Shown in pieces: positions 54,525-64,000 of a stretch of 64,000 nucleotides of DNA. How positions within the stretch are numbered: the stretch's first letter is position 1; every line of letters starts with the position of its first letter. This stretch comes from an uncultured Methylophilaceae bacterium (GTDB lineage: Bacteria > Pseudomonadota > Gammaproteobacteria > Burkholderiales > Methylophilaceae), in NCBI GenBank assembly GCA_905182075.1, contig CAJIZS010000001.1, positions 558,001-622,000 of the forward strand. Reading direction: 5' to 3'. The translations under genes and the position numbers were made by a program. The notes under the pieces are model-generated. The model had not been told where the DNA came from. It made no database searches and was given only the letters and a program-made list of their open reading frames with translations.

Positions 54525-55690
54525 TTAGTTTTTGTTTTGTTGGTTCATCTGCATCAATGAAATTTGTCCACCATGAAGACTTAAATTTTTATCAAATTGA
54601 TCACTTTCTGAACGAATTAACATAAAGTCATATGCAGCTCTGAATCTAGGGTGTGTAAAAAGGCGATATATTTTATTTTTTGACGTATTATTAAAGCGAA
54701 TTTGAAGTCTCCAGATTTCTGACATCGAGATTAGTAGCACTAAGTGCAAATATTTTATTTTGTTTAGCCATAGTTTGATGGATTGCATCATTAAGCCCTA
54801 ACGAAGGATGAGCATATTTCTTCTTATTATTGTCTTTCCAGAATGACAAAACATCATGCCATAAAAAAACTGATAATAAGAAGCCAGGGTTAGTTGATTT
54901 ATTTTCTAAAACTCTTTGGTCTGTATCTTTCAGAACTTTTTTTAAGAAGATTTCTTCTTGTTCCTCAAGTTTATCTAGGACTGGAAAATAAATACTACTT
55001 AAATTATATTCCTTAAATATGGCGAGACTATCAAGCGCATGACCGGTAAAAAAAAATTTCATTAGTTCATCAAATAATCTCGAGTGAGTTACTGCAAGAT
55101 CTCCTTTACAATTTTTAATTTGAATTTTATTTTTTTCAGAAATTTTTATTTGATAGGAGTACATTCCACTAATCCTCTTAATATCCTAATCGGATCTTCT
55201 TTGAACCTAGTTTTTGGATCACCAATTAGGTTTATTTTTTTATTTTTAATATCTTTTAAGCCACTATAAAAATCAATTATTTTTTTGTTATGTGGGTTGT
55301 AATACAATGCATTGATTGTAAAATCTCTTCTAGAAGCATCATCTTTCCAATTATTCCAAATTCGTTATCTTTCAAAACGCCATTAGACATTTGTATTTTT
55401 TGAGTTGGACTTGTTCTAAATGTTGAAACTTCAATAATTTGCCTACCAAAAATAACGTGAACCAATCTAAATCTTAAATGCAATAATTCTTGATTTTTTA
55501 AAAATTGAGCGCACTTGATCGGGGGTAGCATTTGTTGCTATATCAAAATCTTTTGGTACTTTATGCATTAGGATATCGCGGATAGCACCACCTACTATGT
55601 ATGCTTCAAAATTATTCTTTTTCAAATTATCAATTACAGTCAATGCATTGTCACTTATTAGTTTATGATTAATTTTATTGGCAAAATAAA
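54525..55690 (-). CDS. pcnB: Poly(A) polymerase I, frameshifted
   Basis: Adds 3' poly(A) tails for RNA decay. In changing frames: AYIVGGAIRDILMHKVPKDFDIATNATPDQV, FRLVHVIFGRQIIEVSTFR, DDASRRDFTINALYYNPH, DFYSGLKDIKNKKINLIGDP, RFKEDPIRILR, then the C-terminal helical part with SATNLDVRNLETSNSL region and RLQIRF, IYRLFTHPRFRAAYDFMLIR. Breaks near 55535, 55330, 55165 and 54700. The start is unclear; an ATG at 55735-55737 is possible but not in a consistent frame. Confidence 0.9.
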
Positions 55691-55749
55691 ATTAAATTAA
55701 ATATAGCTAGAATTTTTTGAAAATATTTACTATTCATTGATTATGTTTG

Positions 55750-56290
55750 TCATATACTTTTTTCCCATAATATATCTTTCACTCCATTAGATTTATTTAT
55801 AAACCTGGCAAGTACAAAAAGATAATCAGAGAGTCGATTAATATACTTAAGAGACGCTGAATTAATTTTTTCTGACTTACTTAATTTAAATAAAGTTTCT
55901 TTCAACCCTTCTGCAAACTGTTCTAGCTAAATGAGTATAGGCTGCTGGTTTGGAGCCACCCGGCAATATAAAATCTTTTAGGGGTGGCAGCGAGGCATTC
56001 ATTTGATCAAGCTCTTGTTCAAGAAAGCTAACTTTCCTCATATCGATTTTTTTATAGTTTGGAATAGATAACTCCCCTCCAATATCAAATAAATCATGCT
56101 GAATTTTTTTCAGGATATGTGTTTGTGGAACATTTTCTGTGAGAATTAAACCTATAATAGAATTGAGTTCGTCTACACATCCTAAGCATTCAATTCGAGC
56201 GCTAAATTTTTCAACACGAGTTCCATCACCGAGTCCGGTTTTTCCTTCATCACCGGTTTTTGTGTATATTTTTGTTAGCCTATTCGCCAT
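55750..56290 (-). CDS. Cob(I)alamin adenosyltransferase (PduO type), frameshifted
   Basis: [27 protein letters not shown] is the ATP-binding opening of PduO-type adenosyltransferases, followed by [23 protein letters not shown] and [25 protein letters not shown]. The frame shifts near 55905; the end reads [15 protein letters not shown] and WEKSI. It makes adenosylcobalamin, implying a B12-dependent enzyme somewhere in the genome. Between pcnB and murI, divergent from the latter. Confidence 0.92.
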
Positions 56291-56357
56291 AATTTTCCTT
56301 TATCATATTCTACCTTAACCTAGTTTAATTAACGTTTTTATAACTTATAATTGATAA

Positions 56358-57131
56358 ATGACAAATAATTCACCCATTGGTATTTTTGATTCTGGCATTG
56401 GCGGCTTGTCAGTGATGTCGGATATACATTCATTATTGCCTAATGAGAGCTTATCTTATATTGCTGATTCACTTTATGCTCCTTACGGATGCATGACTAC
56501 TAAATCAGTAATCGAGAGGTCAGTCACAGTAACTGATTTTTTAATCAATTATCAAAATTGTAAAATTATAGTAGTCGCTTGCAATACTGCTACCGCTAAT
56601 GCTATCAGAGAGTTACGAAGACTTTATGACGTCCCGATAGTTGGAATGGAGCCAGCTGTAAAGCCCGCCTCTATAGCTACAAAATTAGGTAGAGTAGGGG
56701 TTTTGGCTACATCAGGTACTTTGGAGAGTGCTAAATTCTCATCGTTGCTTGATACCTATTCAGGTAAAGTGAAATTTTATACCCAAGCCTGTCACGGGCT
56801 TGTTGATCTAATTGAACGAGGAGATATAGGTAGTAAAAAAAACAAAGCAGAAATTAAAGTTTTGCTTCATACCTTTTTAGAGCCCCTGGTGAAAAATAAA
56901 ATAGACACAATAGTTTTAGGATGCACGCACTATATATTAATCCGTGATTTGATTAAGGGAATGTTAGGCCCAGAAATTAAGGTTATTGATACTGGACAAG
57001 CTGTGGCGGCTGAAGTGAAGAGAAAGTTACTTAAGTATCAGCTTCAGAGTTGCGACTCAGAAATAAAGCATTCAATTTGGTCTAATAGTAGCAATCATAT
57101 TACAAGTTTTTTACAACTATATTGTTGCTAA
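56358..57131 (+). CDS. murI: Glutamate racemase
   Basis: Intact 257-residue enzyme supplying D-glutamate for peptidoglycan. IGIFDSGIGGLSVM, VVACNTATANAIRELR (first catalytic Cys), VGVLATSGTLESAKF and VLGCTHYILI (second Cys) are canonical. Start ATG at 56358. A hairpin terminator follows. Confidence 0.97.
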   Translation: MTNNSPIGIFDSGIGGLSVMSDIHSLLPNESLSYIADSLYAPYGCMTTKSVIERSVTVTDFLINYQNCKIIVVACNTATANAIRELRRLYDVPIVGMEPAVKPASIATKLGRVGVLATSGTLESAKFSSLLDTYSGKVKFYTQACHGLVDLIERGDIGSKKNKAEIKVLLHTFLEPLVKNKIDTIVLGCTHYILIRDLIKGMLGPEIKVIDTGQAVAAEVKRKLLKYQLQSCDSEIKHSIWSNSSNHITSFLQLYCC

Positions 57132-57138
57132 AATTGAC

Positions 57139-57171
57139 AGGGCCAATATAAGTTTTATAGTAATTGGCCCT
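57139..57171. terminator. Hairpin between convergent murI and ilvE
   Basis: AGGGCCAAT at 57139-57147 pairs perfectly with ATTGGCCCT at 57163-57171 around a 15-base loop. It lies between the stops of two convergent genes. It lacks a long T-run, so it may act as a hairpin RNA end more than a classic intrinsic terminator. Confidence 0.6.
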
Positions 57172-57177
57172 AGTATC

Positions 57178-58113
57178 TTAATCAATAAAAGTTAACCACT
57201 CTTCATAGGTATTATTAACACCTTTAACAGTATCAAAGTATATGGATTGAATTTCTCTAGTCATGGGACCTCTTTTGCCTTTACCAATTTTTCTTCGGTC
57301 AAGTTCTTTTATAGGGGTCACTTCTGCTGCTGTACCAGTAAAGAAAGCCTCATCAGCAGAGTAAACTTCATCACGAGTGATATTGCGCTCTATAACCTCA
57401 ATCTTTAAATCTTTAGCTATAGTTATTACTGTCTCCCTAGTGATTCCTTCAAGAGCGGATGTTAACGAAGGGGTAATTAGCTGCCCATTCCTAACAATAA
57501 ATATATTTTCTCCAGTACCTTCAGCTACAAAGCCTTGGGTATCAAGTAATAATGCCTCATCGTAACCGTCAGCAGTAGCTTCTTGATGGGCTAATATGGA
57601 GTTCATATAGTTACCATTTGCCTTAGCTTTACACATTGTGCTATTGATATGATGTCTTGAGAAAGAGGAGGTTTTTACATTAATACCTAACTCCAAGGCT
57701 TCCTGTCCCATATATGCACCCCAACTCCATGCAGCAACAATCATATTTGTAGTTAAGGCTTTTGCTGAAATACCCATTTCTTCTAAATTCTTTAATGCCA
57801 TTGGTCTTATATAGCCAGATTTTAAATTATTTTTTCTTACTGACTCTAATTGAGCTTTATTAACTGTCGCAAAGTCATATGGTAATTTCATTCCTACGAT
57901 ATGAGCTGAATTAAATAATCTTTTAGTATGGTCATCGAGGCGAAAGATTGCCGGGCCTTTTTTAGTTTCATAAGCACGAACCCCTTCGAAAACACCTAAT
58001 CCATAGTGAAGTGTGTGTGTCAAGACATGTGTGGTAGCTTCCCGCCACGGAACAAACTTATTGTTAAACCAAATTAACCCGTCTCTATCATCCATTGATT
58101 GTGGAAGTGCCAT
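57178..58113 (-). CDS. ilvE: Branched-chain amino-acid aminotransferase
   Basis: Intact 311-residue PLP enzyme. HTLHYGLGVFEGVRAYET, IRPMALKNLEEMG, AAWSWGAYMGQEAL, the PLP lysine region MCKAKANGNYMNSILAHQEA, DEALLLDTQGFVAEGTGENIF and FFTGTAAEVTPI are diagnostic. Completes valine, leucine and isoleucine synthesis, related to leuA at 16 kb. Confidence 0.96.
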   Translation of the reverse strand: MALPQSMDDRDGLIWFNNKFVPWREATTHVLTHTLHYGLGVFEGVRAYETKKGPAIFRLDDHTKRLFNSAHIVGMKLPYDFATVNKAQLESVRKNNLKSGYIRPMALKNLEEMGISAKALTTNMIVAAWSWGAYMGQEALELGINVKTSSFSRHHINSTMCKAKANGNYMNSILAHQEATADGYDEALLLDTQGFVAEGTGENIFIVRNGQLITPSLTSALEGITRETVITIAKDLKIEVIERNITRDEVYSADEAFFTGTAAEVTPIKELDRRKIGKGKRGPMTREIQSIYFDTVKGVNNTYEEWLTFID

Positions 58114-58211
58114 AATATTCCTTTAGTTATAATAAAATTCTATCTTTTACTCATCTTCAATATAGTTAACTTAGCATGATAAAATGAAAAACAACATTTG
58201 AGAAATTTACT

Positions 58212-58781
58212 ATGAAAAAAAAATTATTAATTATCATTGCAATAGCATTAATTGTTGCATGTTCAAAAACAAATGAGTCTAACTTTAATGGCTCAGATAT
58301 TACACTAGCTAACCTAGATTCTGATTTTAATTTGACTGATCATAATGGAAATAACAGGTCAATAGCTGATTTTCGGGAAAAGGTTGTTGCAATATTTTTT
58401 GGATTTACACACTGTCCAGATATTTGTCCTACGTCAATGTTAGAACTTAAAGCAATTAAAGCGGAATTAGGGGTAAATGAAAATGAGCTACAAGTTCTAT
58501 TTATCACCGTAGACCCAGAAAGAGATACAGTCGAGGTACTCAATGAATATGTTCCATCATTTGACAAAGCATTTCTTGGTCTAACTGGGAAGGAAGCTGA
58601 TATTAAAAAGGTTGCACAGCAGTATAAGGTATTCTTTCAAAAAGTAATCGATGGAAGTAGCTACACAGTGGACCATTCATCAGGAATATACCTTATTGGT
58701 AAGGACGGTAGGGTTAGGATTAGGCACCCTTACGGGTCACCACCAAATTTAATTGCTGAGGATATTCTTAAACTAATTTAG
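58212..58781 (+). CDS. SCO1/SenC-family lipoprotein (copper delivery to cytochrome oxidase)
   Basis: Intact 189-residue protein. Lipobox region LIVACSK (Cys17). The thioredoxin-like domain has the copper-binding CxxxC (THCPDICPTSM), ITVDPERDT and the distal histidine in YTVDHSSGIYLI. SCO proteins load the CuA site of cytochrome c oxidase. Overlaps the ygjP stop by 4 bases, tail to tail. Confidence 0.94.
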   Translation: MKKKLLIIIAIALIVACSKTNESNFNGSDITLANLDSDFNLTDHNGNNRSIADFREKVVAIFFGFTHCPDICPTSMLELKAIKAELGVNENELQVLFITVDPERDTVEVLNEYVPSFDKAFLGLTGKEADIKKVAQQYKVFFQKVIDGSSYTVDHSSGIYLIGKDGRVRIRHPYGSPPNLIAEDILKLI

Positions 58782-59498
58782 TCAATTGAGTAAAGCTCCA
58801 GCCCCCTTTCTTTAAGAAATTTTTCATCAGCTTTGAATTTGGGGCATAATTTTTCAACTTCAGCCCAAAATTGATCTGAATGATTCATAAACTTTAGGTG
58901 AGCCAATTCATGACATATTACGTAGTCAATTACTGACGGACTCGCTTGAATTAACCTCCAATTTAATCTCACTTCACTCTTACTATTGCAAGTTCCCCAT
59001 CTTGTTTTTGCATTTGATAAAAAAACTGCACGTGGCGATAAGTCATGCTCTTTAGAAATTTCTTTCACTCTTTGGTTAAAATATTCTAGTGCTCTATTCT
59101 TAATCCAATTTTTAAAACAAAAACTTGATTCGCAAGCAATTGAGGCTTCAAAAAAATAATGCATTATTTTTACCCCAAATAATATTTAAACTATCAGACT
59201 TAATTAAAATTATTTCAATTTGCTTACCTAAAAATTTGAATTTTTCTTTATTTTTTACGACGAGTTTTTTAGGAACAGATAACACAAGTGAAATTTTTTT
59301 TTCAATCCACTTTTGTTTTGTTTTTAATAATTCATTGATTCTATTTTGAGACATTAGTAAGGGAGCATTAACTGTCAGTCCGTTTTCAGTAACCCTCATT
59401 GATATTGTCTTTCTATTTCTTTTAATCAATTCATAAATAATTGGTTTTTCATCAGAAAACTGCAGTTTAATATTCTTTTTTACAATAAAATTAAACAT
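58778..59498 (-). CDS. M48-like metallohydrolase YgjP (DUF45), frameshifted
   Basis: The N-terminal half (YELIKRNRKTISMRVTENGLTVNAP) and C-terminal half (RAVFLSNAKTRWGTCNSKSEVRLNWRL, VIDYVICHELAHLKFMNHSDQFW) match the YgjP/YgjP-like metal-dependent hydrolase family; HELAH plus a downstream His are the zinc ligands. The frame shifts at about 59155 (the two frames overlap). Overlaps plsC by 8 bases. Exact substrate uncertain; UTP pyrophosphatase activity has been attributed to YgjP. Confidence 0.9.
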
Positions 59499-60156
59499 TA
59501 AGTTTTAGCATCTCATTCTCAATCCATTCTTTTGCTTTTCTGTTAACTGTTACTGCAGATAGATTTTTTGTAATTATCACTGGCCCAATTGAAACCTGTA
59601 TTACACCTGGCTTTTTAATAAATGAATTTTTTGGCCAATAAAATCCTGCATTGTGAGCAACTGGAATTATATTTAAGTTTGCTTGAGTAGCAAGCCATGC
59701 TCCGCCTATATGATACCTTCCAATTTTTTTTGGTTTAATTCTTGTACCTTCTGGGAAGATTGTGATGCAGAACCCTTTTTTAACTCTATCTAGTCCTTGT
59801 TTAAGCATATGCTCTAATGATTTTCTACCATCACTTCTATTAATTGCTATTGGCGAAGTCATTGCTAGCCCCCAACCAAAAAAAGGGATCCACAGTAACT
59901 CTCTTTTTAATACCCAGACTTGCGGCGGAAATATTTCTTGAAATGCTAGTGTCTCCCATGCTGACTGATGTTTTGAGAGAATCATAAAAGAATTTTTTGG
60001 GAAAGATATGGAGATACGCTTTAGTTAAATTTAACTTACGAAATTTTAGCCAAAATAATATTTAAATATTACAATTTAAATAATTTTGTATCTCAAAATT
60101 GCTGTAAATGGAAAAGTCATTATTGCTAGGATAAAAAAAGGGACAGTAAATACCAT
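59491..60156 (-). CDS. plsC: 1-acyl-sn-glycerol-3-phosphate acyltransferase, 5' part disrupted
   Basis: Makes phosphatidic acid. MILSKHQSAWETLAFQ carries the HX4D-like active-site motif (here HQSAWE), and FCITIFPEGTRIKP is the second substrate motif. The membrane-embedded N-terminus (MVFTVPFFILAIMTFPFTAILRYKII) is in another frame, with about 100 poorly readable bases between. Start ATG at 60154-60156. Part of the glyQ-glyS-gmhB-plsC-ygjP operon. Confidence 0.9.
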
Positions 60157-60167
60157 CCCTTTAAATT

Positions 60168-60724
60168 TTAATTTAGTAAAATCTCAGCAATTATTTTTAT
60201 GCGATCACCTTGACGGTATGCATCACTTAAATTATTGAAAATCCAGGTGTTTTTAGGGTATTGATTTGTCAAAATTGTTTGCTCCCCGTTTCCTGTTTTT
60301 ACTAGTATTGGTTGAGCTTGAACTTTATCGAAAGCGAGTAAATCTCTTTGAGAGTCGCCAACTGCTGGTATGTCTTTTAAAGAGACATTATAGTATTCAT
60401 TAATTTGATTTAATAATCCAGTTTTTGGTTTTCTGCATGCGCAGTTATCTTGGTCGGTATGAGGGCAATAAAAAAATTTATCAATGTGACCACCTAATGC
60501 CTTTAATGTAATAGAAATCTTTTCGTTAATTCCGTTAAGTGCAGCCATATCATAAAGACCCTTACCAATCCCAGCCTGGTTTGAAGCAATAACAACTTTA
60601 AATCCATTTTTATTAAGCCTTACTATTGATTCAAGACTTCCTGGAATAGGAACCCATGGGAAATATCATTTCTATAGTAAGGAATATTAATTACACCATC
60701 TCTATCAAACAATACAGCCTTATT
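60168..60724 (-). CDS. gmhB: D-glycero-beta-D-manno-heptose-1,7-bisphosphate 7-phosphatase, frameshifted
   Basis: HAD phosphatase in LPS heptose synthesis. KAVLFDRDGVINI is motif I, VVIASNQAGIGKGLYD motif II, and the zinc-binding CPHTDQDNCACRKPKTG block and AVGDSQRDLLAFDKV follow. The frame shifts near 60625 and 60550; about 50 bases after motif I (YYRNDISHGFLFQ) deviate from the family. No start codon is visible: the glyS frame runs directly into it without a stop, so a base or more is probably missing at the junction. Confidence 0.92.
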
Positions 60725-62757
60725 ATAGCCAATTAATTTTGAAATATCTGCAACACTATTTAATGCTAAATAGAGTTGGTTAAGAAGTGAGTGACGGTTT
60801 GATTTTACTTTCTTATTTTCTGCGTTAACCATGACCTTGTCAAAAAAATTATCAATTGGATTTTTTAATTCCACAAGAATATCTAAAGCCTTAAAGAAGT
60901 CTTTATTTTCAATAGATGCTTTTATTTTTGTATTTTTGATTCAGAAACCTTTTCAATTTCAGCTTCCTCTTCAAGAAGGGTTGTATTGACAGGTTCAATT
61001 ATGATTTCATCATACTTCTTTAAGATATTTCTTACCCGTTTGTTAGCAGAAGCTAAATCTTGTGATTGGGTTAGTTTTGTAAATGAACGTCAATCCAAGT
61101 TCTCTTGCTGCAGCGGAAAACCCAGACAACCTTGCAGCAGCTTCAAATGTTCTTAGCCAGTTTAGATTTATATTCGTATTCATAGATAAATTTAATTAAT
61201 AATAATTTTTCCCGCTCATTTTCTGAAGGAATAAATTTATTAATAATTTCTATAAAGTTTAGGGGAATATTTTTTTCAATAATTATTCTTATAATACCTA
61301 TTACATTTCTTCTTAATCCAAATGGATCCTTGTCACCAGTAGGAATCTCATTAATAGAAAATAAGCCCAATTAGAGTTTCAAATTTTTCTGCTAAAGCAG
61401 CATAGTTACCAAATGTATCTCTTGGTAGTGAATCACCTGAAAATTTTGGCTTGTAATGATCTTCAATAGCATTTACAAATTCACTTGTTTCGTTAAGTTC
61501 AATTGGCATAGTATCCACCCATAATTCCTTGAAGTTCTGGAAACTCACCAACCATTTCTGAAGCTAAATCTGCTTTGGACAATAGAGCTGCTTCTTTTGC
61601 TACAGAAGCATCTACATTAAAATGAGTTGAAAAGAAATTAGAGATTTTAGAAATTCTTAATGTTTTAGCTTATTATGGTAAATAATTGATGAAAGTTTAG
61701 TTGCAAATGACTCTAGCCCTTCTTTTTTATCTTGATCAAAAAAGAATTGAGCATCAGCTAATCTAGGACGGATTACTTTTTCGTTTCCCTCAATAATATT
61801 TTTAGTATTTTTAGGAAGATAGTATTTTTAGGGACAAAGTATTTTTAGTTGGATGAAGATGGAAAAAGAAATACTTTTGATTTGATTTCAAAGGATTTAA
61901 GATAATTATCAATATTTTTAAGAATTTTTCTTCAAATTCCCCGATTAGTATATTAGGTGACTCCACCGAATGATGCTCCAATTGAATGGGATGCATCTTC
62001 AATTATTTTAAATTTATCATCTTGTGAAGAAAGGTATTTCACAACTGAAATACCTCGTAAAGTATTACAATTCTCAAAATTAACAATAACTTTTCCAATT
62101 TCTAATAGCTTTTTTTCGTAATTATTAGCATGATCAATTTTTATTAAAGGAAGGTCTGAGTCAAACCTATGACCTATTGTCTGATTGTTCGATTCCATTC
62201 CATAAGCTTTTATTTTAAGAGTTTTACTCCCATGCATTATTAATAAGTTCTTAATAGGCCTTACAAAATTTACTGTTGTCCAGCCATCATTAAGCTGATA
62301 TGTCATCATTTTTTTAATTGGTAATTGATTGAGGCTTTTAGTAATGATTTCGGCAAGTTCATTTTCAAGTTTCTCACCAACAAATTCTTTTTGAAGGAAT
62401 AGTACCTCTTCATCCCTTTCTTTTTTTTGCACAATATTTTCTAAATCTTTATATGACTCGCCTAATGAATTAAGTTTTTTTATAAGAGCTTGTGTCGGTT
62501 TTTTATTTTCATCAAAACCAAAATCTGATCCTGGTATTATTAAAATATTATTTATTTTAGCTTGCTCCTTAACTAAATTTATTCTTGCACCTATTCGCCT
62601 AGGGGTTGAATAAAAACTTAATTAACTGTACCGCACGGATTTCAGTACATCCTAGTTTACTTGCAATAAACTCAGAAAATTTTAAACCCAGCTCCTTCTG
62701 TGAACTTGGTGGGAGTTCTTCTGTAAGCAATTCAATTAAAAGATTCTCTATTTTCAT
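60725..62757 (-). CDS. glyS: Glycine-tRNA ligase beta subunit, many frameshifts and two foreign patches
   Basis: Beta subunit of the heterotetrameric bacterial GlyRS. Visible: [152 protein letters not shown] and [24 protein letters not shown]. Start overlaps the glyQ stop (ATGA). Patches at about 61964-62070 and 61085-61178 encode parts of other proteins. At least eight frame changes. Total about 677 codons, near normal. Confidence 0.94.
61085..61178 (-). other. LysR helix-turn-helix-like segment inside glyS
   Basis: The minus strand reads [18 protein letters not shown], then [11 protein letters not shown], the N-terminal helix-turn-helix of a LysR regulator ([23 protein letters not shown]). 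It stands where GlyS should continue after [11 protein letters not shown] and shares bases with it (AACTGGCTAAGAAC). No continuation into QxAVSxQI follows. Confidence 0.6.
61964..62070 (-). other. DegT/DnrJ-type aminotransferase-like segment inside glyS
   Basis: Continuous with GlyS ([10 protein letters not shown]), the frame changes identity to [36 protein letters not shown] is the signature around the PLP-binding aspartate of DegT/DnrJ/EryC1/StrS sugar aminotransferases. The GlyS sequence resumes as [13 protein letters not shown]. Probable chimera. Confidence 0.55.
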
Positions 62758-63677
62758 CTTTTATCACTTTTTTTATTTAATGAATTAATTACTTCCCTTG
62801 AGTGTTCGGAGTCAGCAAGAGGGAACCCAAGTTTTTTTCTACTTTGAAGATAAGAGTTAGCAACTTCTCTGGAAATTTTTCTAATTCTAGCGATATAATC
62901 AGCTCTTTCTGTGACACCTATAACTCCTCTCGCATCCAGTAAATTAAATGTGTGTTCCACTTTTAGGATCAATTTCAGGTTCGCCTAGAATATGTTTACA
63001 TTCAGCCTCTGCATCTTCAAAGTGTTGAAGTAGAATACTCGTATCTGCTACATCAAAGTTCCATCTTGAATACTCTTGTTCTGTTTGACGAAATACATCT
63101 CCATATTTTAATTCAATAATTGAACCAGGAGAATTAAATGGCATGTCCATTACATGATCCACACCTAAAACATACATTGCTAATCTCTCAAGCCCGTATG
63201 TAAGCTCACCAGATACAGGCTTACAGTCATGCCCACCAACTTGTTGGAAATATGTGAATTGTGATACTTCCATACCATCGCACCAGACTTCCCAGCCAAG
63301 CCCCCAGGCTCCTAATGTAGGACTTTCCCAGTCATCCTCAACAAATCGAATATCATGCAATTCCATATCAATTCCAATTGCACTCAATGAACCCAAATAT
63401 AATTCCTGAAAGTTTTTTGGACTAGGTTTGATTATAACTTGATATTGATAATAATGTTGCAACCTGTTTGGATTTTCACCATATCTTCCATCTGTTGGAC
63501 GCCTTGATGGTTGGACATAAGCCGCAGCCCAAGGTTTTGGACCCAATGCTCTCAAAGTAGTTGCTGGATGAAATGTCCCTGCGCCAACCTCCATATCGTA
63601 TGGCTGCAAAATAGCACACCCTTGCTGAGCCCAATAAGTTTGGAGATGCAATATAATATCTTGGAAACAAGGTTCAT
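62754..63677 (-). CDS. glyQ: Glycine-tRNA ligase alpha subunit, frameshifted
   Basis: Catalytic subunit of bacterial-type Gly[45 protein letters not shown]-type opening (seen in blocks), [61 protein letters not shown] and [19 protein letters not shown] are diagnostic. One base is off just after the ATG at 63675-63677, and another frame change lies near 62960. It overlaps glyS by 4 bases. Length about 308 codons fits. Confidence 0.95.
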
Positions 63678-63734
63678 AATTTTAGCTTTAAAGTTATGTA
63701 CTATTTTACTGCTTTTTTAAGCCACCTCAAAGAA

Positions 63735-64000
63735 TTAGATATTAAGAAATAAATTATTTAATTTTTTTTTTATGAAAATGAAATAAATGTAAAAAATTGG
63801 AAATAATAATATTGAAATAGATATTATAAAAATTGGGATGTTGGTAAAAAAAGTGTAAGGAGTACGGCCTTCATACCCTTGAACCGTTTGAGTTAATATA
63901 CCGGACACAAATTGCGGTAATTCTTTTAAAATCTTCCCATCAACATCAATAAAAGCGGTTACACCTGTGTTTGTAGCCCTTACCATCATCTTTCCTGTCT
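63735..64000 (-). CDS. lnt: Apolipoprotein N-acyltransferase, C-terminal part (runs off the window)
   Basis: The last 88 codons of Lnt, which adds the third acyl chain to lipoproteins in the inner membrane. MMVRATNTGVTAFIDVDGKI is the end of the nitrilase-like domain, followed by VQGYEGRTPYTFF and a terminal transmembrane helix (PIFIISISILLFPIFYIYF). The gene starts beyond 64000. lnt upstream of glyQ is the common betaproteobacterial order. Confidence 0.88.
   Translation of the reverse strand, partial: TGKMMVRATNTGVTAFIDVDGKILKELPQFVSGILTQTVQGYEGRTPYTFFTNIPIFIISISILLFPIFYIYFIFIKKKLNNLFLNI

Overview
The window is visibly AT-rich, densely packed and largely housekeeping. Gene order points to a proteobacterium with a streamlined genome, most likely a Methylophilales-type betaproteobacterium (OM43 or Methylopumilus-like). 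Supporting blocks are pssA-leuA, mog/yjgA/pmbA, alaS-recX-recA-pncC-pgpA-thiL, pcnB-folK-dNK-panB-panC-panD, lnt-glyQ-glyS-gmhB-plsC-ygjP, and a methanol-oxidation accessory cluster mxaRSACKL. A SUP05-like gammaproteobacterium is the main alternative. The taxonomic call is inference from gene content and synteny; no rRNA gene is present.

Layout. 1-9.5 kb: etfB (window edge), a LysR regulator, ETF-ubiquinone oxidoreductase, dapA-bamC, pyrD, a GST-like gene, then clpA and a clpS remnant on the minus strand. 9.7-15.2 kb: a CNNM/CorC membrane protein and the tgt-yajC-secD-secF operon. 15.3-20.6 kb: pssA-leuA-HAD phosphatase, a CcsA/YpjD-like protein, ffh and tRNA-Lys. 20.7-26.4 kb: accessory region with a MarR remnant, an exported truncated globin facing a trypsin-like protease across a near-perfect Fur box, two tRNA-Arg genes, a lipoprotein, exported MsrA, DUF1993 and an RluF-type pseudouridine synthase. 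26.6-31.8 kb: mxaRSACKL behind a near-consensus sigma-70 promoter. 31.8-36.5 kb: two methyltransferases, a tautomerase, a 22-residue basic protein, SOUL haem-binding protein, FAD amine oxidase, DUF6607. 36.8-45.6 kb: trpS, tRNA-Ser, lysC, alaS, recX, recA, pncC, pgpA, thiL, mog. 45.7-58.1 kb: PDZ protein, yjgA, pmbA, mlaA, phrB, rlmH, rsfS, pantothenate genes, dNK, folK, pcnB, cobalamin adenosyltransferase, murI, ilvE. 58.2-64 kb: SCO protein, ygjP, plsC, gmhB, glyS, glyQ, lnt (window edge).

Two caveats dominate. First, about half of the genes carry single-base frameshifts, including indispensable ones (recA, alaS, glyS, secD, trpS), which points to residual sequencing error rather than gene decay. 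Second, at least ten genes contain short stretches (about 40-300 bases) that clearly encode parts of unrelated proteins (HdaA, MetRS zinc knuckle, MetW, carbamoyl-phosphate synthase, a LysR helix-turn-helix, a DegT aminotransferase, a Bacteroidetes-type signal peptide). They replace native sequence, often meeting it at short shared words. I read this as a chimeric metagenomic consensus built from co-occurring bacteria. I did not find a convincing new defence or mobile system. The most biological items are the mxaRSACKL cluster without adjacent mxaFJGI and the Fur-box globin/protease pair.
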